DNA of 16,780 bases from Micractinium sp. NFX-FRZ (Eukaryota; Chlorophyta; Trebouxiophyceae; Chlorellales; Chlorellaceae). This document shows, in pieces, positions 1 through 5,677 of this stretch (position 1 is its first letter; every line of letters starts with the position of its first letter). The DNA is taken from NCBI GenBank assembly GCA_029339195.1, contig JAPTJF010000742.1, positions 1-16,780 of the forward strand, given 5' to 3'. The notes under the pieces were generated by a model. That model saw nothing but the letters and a program-made list of their open reading frames with translations. It ran no database searches and was not told the origin of the DNA. The translations under genes and the position numbers were made by a program.

Positions 1-61
1 CCGCCCGCGTCGCCGCACGCTTGGCGGCCGCAGCCTTCTTCTTGGCTTCGGCGGCCAGGAT
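1..61. repeat. Left terminal inverted repeat (visible part)
   Basis: The first 61 bases match the reverse complement of the last 61 bases (16720-16780) at all but three positions (1, 32 and 55 of the left copy), and identity stops abruptly at position 62. Terminal inverted repeats are the rule in protein-primed linear genomes, which fits the family B polymerase at the other end. The repeat lies in the 3' coding part of the leftward nuclease gene, which is still open at base 1, so the true repeat and the genome end probably extend beyond the window. Confidence 0.8.
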
Positions 62-700
62 GGCATCAATGTTGGAAGGAGCGGCATACGGGTCGACTTT
101 GGGCTTTGGTATCTGTGACCTGGTTTCTGTACCGAGCTCCTTGGGAGCGTGATACTTGTTGACAGGCAAATCGTCCTCACTTGGCACATACACCGTCAGC
201 CTTGGTATCCGCTTACTGCGGGTTACGTTGGGAGGCTCATACCCGGCTCGCAGCACCTCACGGTCGGTAATATCAAACACCTTGGCAAGCTGCCGAGTGG
301 TCGTCTCAAACCACTCACGGCCTCGGTCTTTGCCCTTTACATTCGGCATCGGCGCCTTTCGTATTTTATGCCTCGTCATGTTGCGGAGGAGCTCCCTCTC
401 GTACTTGTCTACCAGGAGCTCTCCAGCCTTCCCATACTCACGATCAGGAAACCTCTTCAAATAGAGAGTTGTAAAACCGTCTTTCAGCAACCTTGAATAT
501 TCACTCAACCGGTTGGCTCCTTTCCGAGACTTGCCCACTTTGAGCACCGACCCTTCTCCCTTGGGCGCCATTACATAGACAAAGTGGCTGTCTTTCAAAA
601 ACTTGTCATTGTCATTCGCCCACTGCGCACCAAAGTCGTCAGCGTTCCTGACTCGTCCTTGGAGATTGTTGATGACGGGTGGGTAGTTAATGACGGGCAT
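1..700 (-). CDS. GIY-YIG-like nuclease (T5orf172/MUG113-like), 3' end off the window
   Basis: The leftward frame is open from an ATG at 700-698 to the window edge (233 codons, no stop), with a stop codon directly upstream of that ATG, so the N-terminus is well defined; an internal ATG at 571 would cut off conserved-looking sequence. Residues 39-44 (HFVYVM) and 53-58 (LKVGKS) look like the GIY and YIG strands, R64 fits the catalytic Arg, acidic residues at 95-103 could give the metal-binding Glu, and GREWF at 127-131 recalls the EWF motif of T5orf172/MUG113 proteins. Residues 150-210 are basic and proline-containing, and the tail is Ala/Lys-rich (AKKKAAAAKRAATRA, 219-233). Family assignment is by motif reading only; an unrelated DNA-binding protein remains possible. 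It is divergent from the 725 gene, with 24 bp between start codons. Confidence 0.72.
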   Translation of the reverse strand, partial: MPVINYPPVINNLQGRVRNADDFGAQWANDNDKFLKDSHFVYVMAPKGEGSVLKVGKSRKGANRLSEYSRLLKDGFTTLYLKRFPDREYGKAGELLVDKYERELLRNMTRHKIRKAPMPNVKGKDRGREWFETTTRQLAKVFDITDREVLRAGYEPPNVTRSKRIPRLTVYVPSEDDLPVNKYHAPKELGTETRSQIPKPKVDPYAAPSNIDAILAAEAKKKAAAAKRAATRA

Positions 701-724
701 TTATTATATCGTGAGAATTTAGTA
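701..724. promoter_or_regulatory. Divergent promoter region between two start codons
   Basis: Only 24 AT-rich bases separate the ATG of the leftward nuclease gene (700) from the ATG of the rightward gene (725). They contain TTATTATAT and GAATTTAG, so a TATA-like box must serve both directions or lie within coding sequence. The spacing equals that of the other tight divergent pair at 2049-2072. Promoter function is inferred from position and composition. Confidence 0.5.
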
Positions 725-1150
725 ATGAACCACTTTGACAACCTCCCCCTAGACTTGCAAGAGGTGATCCTGAAGAAAAAAGTGGAACTCGAACAAGAAG
801 ACGAAGTCCTCCTCGAAGTCAAGGCCGGCGACAAGACTGCCTTTACACTCTTTTACCGCAACGAGGTCTTGCACGCCCAAAAGGAGGGTGATGCGTACCC
901 ACTGCCCAAGGTGAAACCTAAAGAGGCGGTGGTTGACCTCGTGGGGGCTCACCCCTTTACGTGCAGGTGCTCCTCGGCCATCATCGTCCGCAGGCGGAGG
1001 TCCTGCACCCCACTGTTCAACGTCAAGTATCCCCCCGTGGTGGAGCAAGACGAAGAGCCTGATGCTCGGCATATGAGAGCTCTAAACAAACAGATAAACT
1101 TGCTGGTCGATCGTGCCAGAGCCTTGGTCAAATTCATTATCCCCGCATAG
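725..1150 (+). CDS. Hypothetical 141-aa protein, F-box-like N-terminus
   Basis: I do not recognise a family. The N-terminus (MNHFDNLPLDLQEVILKKK) has the Leu-Pro-x-x-Leu-x-x-x-Ile pattern of short F-box-like helices, followed by an acidic stretch (residues 22-30), a Cys/Arg-rich middle and a C-terminal helix-prone segment rich in Leu, Val and Arg. The frame continues upstream to a GTG at 584, but that segment overlaps the nuclease gene on the other strand and lacks an ATG. The ATG at 725 lies right after an AT-rich box and gives a clean divergent arrangement, so I use it. The stop is followed three bases later by the ATG of a doubtful second ORF. An F-box role (ubiquitin ligase adaptor) is only a suggestion. 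Confidence 0.65.
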   Translation: MNHFDNLPLDLQEVILKKKVELEQEDEVLLEVKAGDKTAFTLFYRNEVLHAQKEGDAYPLPKVKPKEAVVDLVGAHPFTCRCSSAIIVRRRRSCTPLFNVKYPPVVEQDEEPDARHMRALNKQINLLVDRARALVKFIIPA

Positions 1151-1153
1151 GGT

Positions 1154-1453
1154 ATGAGGGTACAATTGAGATACGCATTCGAGCAGCTGATCAAGGCGAC
1201 CTGCGACAAGATAGGGAGCCTGGTTTGTTCCACGAGATGTCTTTTGACCAAGGTCATTGAGGACACGCCTACGGCGCGCGCGGAGCGGGACACGCCTACG
1301 GCGCGCGCGGAGCCTACACATACCGCCCCCCAAGCATCTCCAGCACAGACCCCCGAGGCACCTCTCGCAGCCCCACCAGAGACACATCAGGGATCGCATC
1401 CACCATTGTCGCGTCCACATTTTGACGATCCGGTGGTGGGGCATCAGGCATGA
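1154..1453 (+). CDS. Doubtful 99-aa ORF containing a duplicated 9-residue repeat
   Basis: This ORF starts three bases after the stop of the 725 gene. Its first 36 residues (RYAFEQLIKATCDKIGSL and on) look like ordinary helical protein. It then runs through a 27-bp tandem repeat (DTPTARAER twice) and a Pro/Ala/Thr-rich tail that overlaps the 3' end of the leftward 2048-1314 gene by 140 bases. The overlapped part is likely non-coding in this frame. It may be a real small gene with a recently changed C-terminus, a 3' continuation of the upstream gene, or chance. Confidence 0.3.
   Translation: MRVQLRYAFEQLIKATCDKIGSLVCSTRCLLTKVIEDTPTARAERDTPTARAEPTHTAPQASPAQTPEAPLAAPPETHQGSHPPLSRPHFDDPVVGHQA
1261..1313. 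repeat. Two-copy 26-bp GC-rich tandem repeat with palindromic core
   Basis: Identical 26-base copies at 1261-1286 and 1288-1313, one base apart (period 27). Each has the short palindrome CGCC-TAC-GGCG (1266-1276 and 1293-1303) followed by alternating GC. The repeat lies at the end of the leftward 2048-1314 gene and inside the doubtful 1154 ORF. A structurally similar pair with the same TAC loop occurs at 9065-9113. Confidence 0.85.
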
Positions 1454-2048
1454 CGACACTGTTGGTTCGGTTCAACGAACGGTTGAAAATCGCCTCTGCC
1501 CGCCCCGTGGTATAGTCCATCTGGCGAGACCCACCCGTGTCCACGTTGGGAGGATACTGTTCCCGAGCCCTCGGTGCAGTCGCTGGGCGGTTGGGTAGGT
1601 TGCTTTGTGGCCGAGGTCTGGGGGTGCGTTGAGGAGGCGGTGGAGGGGGCGGAGCCGAGTCGCCCGAAATAGTAGCCCTTGCAAACGCAGCAGAGAGGTC
1701 ACGCTCGTGGGCATAGGTCATGCCCGCCCGCCTCGCACGGGTGACGCCCTCCATAGGTGCGGGACGCCGATTAAAGCCCTCCTGGATGTCTCGCCACAAC
1801 CGGTTCCCCATCATCCGCACATACCCTGGGTCTCCTGGCTGCGTCGGTTGGTAAGGGACGGTAAACGGGGCTGGTGCGACCTGAAAGTCGGGGTGGAGAA
1901 ACACCTGCCCTCGCTTGTACATTGGCGTAGATGAGCCGCCTCGCCCCGTCACCTGCAGGCGATCGATTGTGGCTTTGAGTTTCTTGGCCGGCGACTTGAC
2001 CCTCTGGGTCGTTGCTGGAGGCGACTTTACCTTCTTCTGCTTTGGCAT
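1314..2048 (-). CDS. Hypothetical Lys/Pro-rich basic protein, possible virion or DNA-binding protein
   Basis: The protein has 244 residues from the ATG at 2048; an ATG six codons upstream lies within the divergent promoter and is less likely. The N-terminus is strongly basic with repeated KSP motifs (KVKSPPATTQRVKSPAKK, residues 6-23), resembling DNA-binding tails. A more ordered segment spans about 44-125 (TVPYQPTQPGDPGYVRMMGNRLW region), then comes a run of seven prolines at 133-139 and a low-complexity Pro/Arg/Asn tail. I do not recognise a family. It is transcribed divergently from the penton gene through a palindromic 24-bp promoter, which suggests co-expression with the capsid block. 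A nucleic-acid-condensing or internal virion role is inference. Confidence 0.7.
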   Translation of the reverse strand: MPKQKKVKSPPATTQRVKSPAKKLKATIDRLQVTGRGGSSTPMYKRGQVFLHPDFQVAPAPFTVPYQPTQPGDPGYVRMMGNRLWRDIQEGFNRRPAPMEGVTRARRAGMTYAHERDLSAAFARATISGDSAPPPPPPPQRTPRPRPQSNLPNRPATAPRAREQYPPNVDTGGSRQMDYTTGRAEAIFNRSLNRTNSVVMPDAPPPDRQNVDATMVDAIPDVSLVGLREVPRGSVLEMLGGRYV

Positions 2049-2075
2049 TTTTAAATACCCGTACATTTAAAAATG
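2046..2075. promoter_or_regulatory. Palindromic bidirectional promoter containing both start codons
   Basis: Eleven-base arms CATTTTTAAAT (2046-2056) and ATTTAAAAATG (2065-2075) are exact reverse complements around the 8-base centre ACCCGTAC. The outer three bases of each arm are the start codons of the leftward Lys/Pro-rich gene and the rightward penton gene. Each gene thus has the same ATTTAAAA box fused to its ATG. A similar ATTTAAAATG occurs at the 90-aa gene (7642). Promoter function is inferred. Confidence 0.7.
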
Positions 2076-2936
2076 AAGATCGAAGACCGGTTTTTTCTTT
2101 TCATCAATTCCAAAGACCGGGTCGTAGGCGCCCCAAACGAGCTCACCATAGCTGTACAGGACGTCATCCGCCGCAGCGGGGGTGTCATGCGGATTTTCAT
2201 CCAATCCTTTCAAATCCCTAATGATTTCGATCGCATCACCAACGCCAACAACGCTTTTACATACAACGGCTCGACCAAGACCCTTCCCACGGGGCAACCT
2301 AATGTGTACGACATCCAGACCGCATTAAAGGCGCAGGGGATCTCTGTGACCTATGACCGTGCAACAAACAGATACAAATTTCCTGCTGGCACATATGATT
2401 TTACGGGGAGCAACTCGGCAGGACCCATCCTCGGGTTTTTAAGGCAGGTATATAGCATCGCACAAGGAGGCACGAGCCCACTCCCCATCGATGTGACTCC
2501 TACGAATACTATCAACATCAACACGTCATTTGCTTCGAAAAGTTACAAAGTCGTACGTGGCAAGCTCTCCTCGACCACCATCATAGCTTCGTGCCCCATC
2601 GTAGTCCCTCCGTATGCCACCATTGTGTACCAGGACGTGTTCGGGCAAAATTCAGCATGGCAGAATGTAGAACAGCTCGACACTCTCCGGCTCTGGCTCA
2701 CGGATGACAATGATACTCTGCTTCCTCTCACCAGCGAGTGGAGCATGACGGTTGCTTTAGAGATATACACCGATGATGGCCAGGCGACCCTCGAAGAGCT
2801 CCAAGGCATTCGTGGCATCCTCGCCAACCAACTCGAAATCAGCAAGACCCAGCTGGTCTACAAGGACCTCAAGAACCAGGGCATGCTCCAGAGCAGGCCA
2901 CCCCAATCCCCACTTGATCCACAAATTTATATTTAG
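2073..2936 (+). CDS. Penton-like minor capsid protein (single jelly-roll type)
   Basis: A 287-residue protein just upstream of the major capsid gene, the usual neighbour of the minor capsid (penton) gene in polinton-like viruses. The N-terminus (DRFFLFINSKDRVVGAPNEL, residues 5-24) and the strand-rich segment at 205-231 (LRLWLTD...TLLPLTSEWSMTVALEI) fit a single jelly-roll protein. Both blocks are echoed in the two proteins encoded at 5678-7384 (LNTTDRVSG; LRLEDTDGAPV...YTLTL), suggesting a shared fold. The C-terminal 50 residues are helical and end in a Pro-rich tail (about 274-283), possibly a peptide contacting other virion parts. It would occupy the five-fold vertices. The capsid role is fairly safe from context and motifs; the exact fold is inferred. 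Confidence 0.75.
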   Translation: MKIEDRFFLFINSKDRVVGAPNELTIAVQDVIRRSGGVMRIFIQSFQIPNDFDRITNANNAFTYNGSTKTLPTGQPNVYDIQTALKAQGISVTYDRATNRYKFPAGTYDFTGSNSAGPILGFLRQVYSIAQGGTSPLPIDVTPTNTININTSFASKSYKVVRGKLSSTTIIASCPIVVPPYATIVYQDVFGQNSAWQNVEQLDTLRLWLTDDNDTLLPLTSEWSMTVALEIYTDDGQATLEELQGIRGILANQLEISKTQLVYKDLKNQGMLQSRPPQSPLDPQIYI

Positions 2937-2947
2937 ATACAGTACTA

Positions 2948-3223
2948 ATGGGCGTATTTGATCTTTTGAAGAACAAGGCAGGCAGTTGGTTAATGAAGGC
3001 AAAACCTATCGCGGCTGGAGTGACCAAGGCAGTGGGCATCGGTCGGAGCATCGCGCATGCGATCGCCCCCATTTTACAGGACGTCCCCGTGGCCGGCGCG
3101 CTGGCTCAAGTGGCCGCTAGGGGGTTTGATGTCGCAGACAAGTACGCCCGCAAGGCCAACGAGTACATCCAGGGGGCTCAACTACCTGGACAGGTGGCCG
3201 AGAGCCCGGGCAAAGGAACCTAA
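2948..3223 (+). CDS. Small hydrophobic/amphipathic virion-associated protein
   Basis: A 91-residue protein between the penton and major capsid genes, starting 11 bases after the penton stop, behind an AT-rich TATATTTAGATAC. It starts MGVFDLL, so a Gly2 is available for N-myristoylation, although the usual Ser/Thr at position 6 is absent. An Ala/Ile/Val-rich stretch at about 20-60 (AAGVTKAVGIGRSIAHAIAP region) could form an amphipathic or membrane-active helix; the rest is basic and helical. Small membrane-active proteins are common among DJR virus virions, so a minor virion or membrane-interacting role is plausible. No family is recognised. Confidence 0.65.
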   Translation: MGVFDLLKNKAGSWLMKAKPIAAGVTKAVGIGRSIAHAIAPILQDVPVAGALAQVAARGFDVADKYARKANEYIQGAQLPGQVAESPGKGT

Positions 3224-3259
3224 AATACTTTTTTCTACGGCTACTCCATAAGCAGTTCG

Positions 3260-4495
3260 ATGTCCGCAAATATCACCATTCCTAAAAACCTCCAGGTGTT
3301 CATGTCCGCCCTCCAGGGAAGCATCTCAAAGACCACCGCGAAGTTGGTCCCACAGGGCAAAACGGGTCCCTATGTTGCCGGTGAATTTACACGGATCGTG
3401 CTGCCCGAGAACGCATGCGTCGACACCCACAGTCTGTCTCTGCTCTTCGAGGTGACCACAGGCGCCACCACTGGCACGGCCGGCCTCCCCAAGCACAGCA
3501 GCTCTCTACTGGCTCGTGTGAATGTCTATGTGGGTGGGGTACAGGTAGGGTGGAACATTAGCGAGTACAACACCCTGTACAACTGCCTTGCCAACCTGAC
3601 CATCGGAGAGGACAAGATGCTCGAGGGAGGTGTCCTCGAGGGCACTCAGGACGCCGCCGTTGCCAACGTCACCAGCCGTCGCCTGGCTGTGAACAACTGG
3701 ATTGGCCTATTGGGCGGGGACGCCGGGGGTCGCTTCCTAGACACCTCGCTGCTGGGCGCCATCACCCTGGAGATCCAGTGGGCGCCCACGGCCGTGCTGC
3801 CTGCCGCGGCGGGTGCGGCGGGTGTGACTTACTCTGTGAGCGACGTCTACCTCATCGCTGAAACCGTCCAATTTGAGGGCAATTTCTATACCAATCTGCT
3901 CATGCAGAAGCAGGCCAGCGGTCAGCCACTGGTGTATCCGTTTAAAAATTTCGCTCTCCTGACCAGTCAGACCGGTACAACCGGAGGCACCATTCCCTTT
4001 TCCATTGCAAGTCGCAGCATCGACATGATCGGCGCCTCGCTCAGGCCGACGAACTACGACGCGGCCGGTCAAGCCATCCCCGCCAACACCCCCAATAGCA
4101 ACTACTTCAGGTTCTACTCGGACGGCTCCAACTCCCGCTTCCAGTTTTCGGTGAACGGAGTCCAGCACCCCCAATGGTCAGCATCAACTGCAGATTCGTA
4201 TCTTTTGACCAGGCAGGCGCTTGATGGTGGTTCAGGCAGTCGTCTCTTCACCAACGACATTCGCACTCTCGCAAGGTTTGAGGACGGCCATTTCCTCTTT
4301 GCCCAATCCCTGTGCCATCACACCAGTCCCGATGACCGCCTGATGAGCGGCCTAAACACCCAGGGGACGGCAACCCAGATCTACTTTACCTACTCGGGCG
4401 GCGCAACGGCAGGTGGCACCCGCCCCGTCATCATCGTGGGTTGCACCTCCGTTCTCGAGGTCTGGCCGGGAAAGCAAATTTTGTACATCGCGTAG
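3260..4495 (+). CDS. MCP: Major capsid protein (double jelly-roll type)
   Basis: A 411-residue beta-rich protein, the most convincing capsid gene by position (after the penton-like gene) and composition: rich in Gly, Thr, Ser, Ala and aromatic residues, with no signal peptide or transmembrane segment. It begins MSANITIPKNLQVFMSALQG and continues with strand-like segments such as TRIVLPENACVDTHSLSLLF and YSVSDVYLIAETVQFEG, as in PLV-type capsid proteins with two successive jelly-roll halves. The second half would start near the PLVYPFKNFALLTSQ segment (about 225), and the C-terminus (TSVLEVWPGKQILYIA) is typical strand sequence. It is shorter than the 500-600 residues common in polinton MCPs, so loops are probably compact. 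The role is inferred from context and sequence character; structure prediction would settle the fold. Confidence 0.8.
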   Translation: MSANITIPKNLQVFMSALQGSISKTTAKLVPQGKTGPYVAGEFTRIVLPENACVDTHSLSLLFEVTTGATTGTAGLPKHSSSLLARVNVYVGGVQVGWNISEYNTLYNCLANLTIGEDKMLEGGVLEGTQDAAVANVTSRRLAVNNWIGLLGGDAGGRFLDTSLLGAITLEIQWAPTAVLPAAAGAAGVTYSVSDVYLIAETVQFEGNFYTNLLMQKQASGQPLVYPFKNFALLTSQTGTTGGTIPFSIASRSIDMIGASLRPTNYDAAGQAIPANTPNSNYFRFYSDGSNSRFQFSVNGVQHPQWSASTADSYLLTRQALDGGSGSRLFTNDIRTLARFEDGHFLFAQSLCHHTSPDDRLMSGLNTQGTATQIYFTYSGGATAGGTRPVIIVGCTSVLEVWPGKQILYIA

Positions 4496-4566
4496 TGTAG
4501 ACCACATAACAACCTACTTAAAGGCAAGTCGTCTATGTTGCTTAACAATACTCCCCGCGTAATCCA

Positions 4567-5328
4567 ATGGCGGCTTACATCTACAAAATCACAAACAAGC
4601 TGGATCACAAGGTCTATATTGGAAAGAGCGAGCGGGATGATGTTGAGGCGAGGTTTGAGGAGCACAAGAAAGAATGCAAGAAGACGAAAAAAGCATGCCC
4701 GTACCTCTATAAAGCTTTGGAACGCCATGGCGTGGAGAACTTTGAGTTTAAAGTCATATGTATTTGTTTTGTAGAAGGAGTGGATGACCTCGAACGGTTT
4801 TACATCAAGAAGTTTGACAGCCTTGTACCAAGAGGATACAACATCCAAGAGGGGGGCATAGGTGGGTGTAGGAACGAGGAGACCAGGAGAAAGATTAGCG
4901 CGTCACTCAAGGGGCGGTTTGGGGGTGAGAAGAACCCATTTTACGGCAAGAAGCACAGCGAGGAAGCACTGGCAAAGATGAAGGGCAACCGTAGCCATAC
5001 AGGGCGACCCCTCTCGGAGGAGCATAAACAAAAGATTAGCGAATCGCAAAAGGGCAAACCAAAGAGAAAAGGATGGAAACAAACAGAAGAGGCAAAGCGC
5101 AACATGTCGGAGAAGCGGAAAGGTGTAAATCAGTTTGCTCGCCTTGAGATCCACCCGCGCGCAAAGCCTGTGCTGCAATATACCTTGGACGGAGTTTTCG
5201 TCAAGGAGTGGAAGTCGGCTACCGAGGCGGCGAGAGATCTTGGAATATGTACTCCGAGCAACATAAGTCATTGCGCCAACGGCAAAGCCAAAACCGCCTA
5301 TGGCTTCATCTGGAAGCGCCCCCAATAA
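4567..5328 (+). CDS. GIY-YIG homing-type endonuclease with NUMOD3 and NUMOD1 modules
   Basis: A 253-residue protein with a classic GIY-YIG nuclease domain at 1-95: YIYKI (4-8) and VYIGKS (16-21) are the two signature strands, R29 and H33 fit the catalytic helix, E76 the metal ligand, and GYNIQEGG (90-97) the end of the domain. NUMOD3-type DNA-binding repeats follow (about 102-116, 126-141, 146-165 and 170-186, with patterns such as GKKHSEEALAKMKG and GRPLSEEHKQKISESQKGK). The C-terminus (200-250; YTLDGVFVKEWKSATEAARDL) is a NUMOD1 helix-turn-helix. This order is that of free-standing SegA/SegF-like homing endonucleases. It sits alone between the major capsid gene and a Pro-rich gene on the same strand, consistent with a mobile insertion. 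A role in virus replication is possible but less likely. Confidence 0.93.
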   Translation: MAAYIYKITNKLDHKVYIGKSERDDVEARFEEHKKECKKTKKACPYLYKALERHGVENFEFKVICICFVEGVDDLERFYIKKFDSLVPRGYNIQEGGIGGCRNEETRRKISASLKGRFGGEKNPFYGKKHSEEALAKMKGNRSHTGRPLSEEHKQKISESQKGKPKRKGWKQTEEAKRNMSEKRKGVNQFARLEIHPRAKPVLQYTLDGVFVKEWKSATEAARDLGICTPSNISHCANGKAKTAYGFIWKRPQ

Positions 5329-5350
5329 TCTTCTCTCCACACTCTAAATA

Positions 5351-5632
5351 ATGTCCAACTACCTGTACGAAAGCCAGGTGCGACCCCCGTCCTACCCCTT
5401 GACCTCCCGTCCCGTCCCCCACCCACCCAGCGCATCCTACACGGGTCCGGCCTATAATCCCGTGCCAGACGGTCAGGGGAACACCTGGGCGGGCAAGCCA
5501 CCCGCACCCGCCGAAGAGCACTGGTACACCCTGAGTCGCCCAGGGCTCTGGGGTCGCCCGCAGATCATCCCCGACCCGAGCCAGCCCCCCGTCCAGGTGG
5601 GGCAGGGCAGCCAGGGGGGTGTGCGAATTTAA
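5351..5632 (+). CDS. Hypothetical Pro-rich 93-aa protein
   Basis: A small proline-, tyrosine- and glycine-rich protein (MSNYLYESQVRPPSYPLTSR...) without hydrophobic helices, probably largely disordered. It starts 22 bases after the homing endonuclease stop, behind CTCTAAATA. It lies within the structural gene block between the capsid gene and the jelly-roll/lectin genes, so a minor virion or linker protein is a reasonable guess. No family recognised. A coding assignment is supported by the clean start and stop and by fit between its neighbours. Confidence 0.6.
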   Translation: MSNYLYESQVRPPSYPLTSRPVPHPPSASYTGPAYNPVPDGQGNTWAGKPPAPAEEHWYTLSRPGLWGRPQIIPDPSQPPVQVGQGSQGGVRI

Positions 5633-5677
5633 AAGAAAAAAAAAGAATCATTCTATAATATTTCTATGTTTAGATTA

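Noticed and set aside
149..496. Rightward ORFs within the left-end gene (149-496 and 156-464)
   Set aside because: They are antisense shadows of the leftward open frame 700-1, with no protein-like motifs.
584..724. Upstream extension of the 725 gene to a GTG start at 584
   Set aside because: It overlaps the clearly protein-like N-terminus of the leftward nuclease gene (700 to 572), and starts at GTG rather than ATG.
3737..4174. Leftward 145-aa ORF inside the major capsid gene
   Set aside because: Antisense shadow of a GC-rich coding frame.
4496..4566. Possible terminator hairpin after the major capsid gene
   Set aside because: Only a 5-bp match (TAGAC/GTCTA) with a long loop; not convincing.
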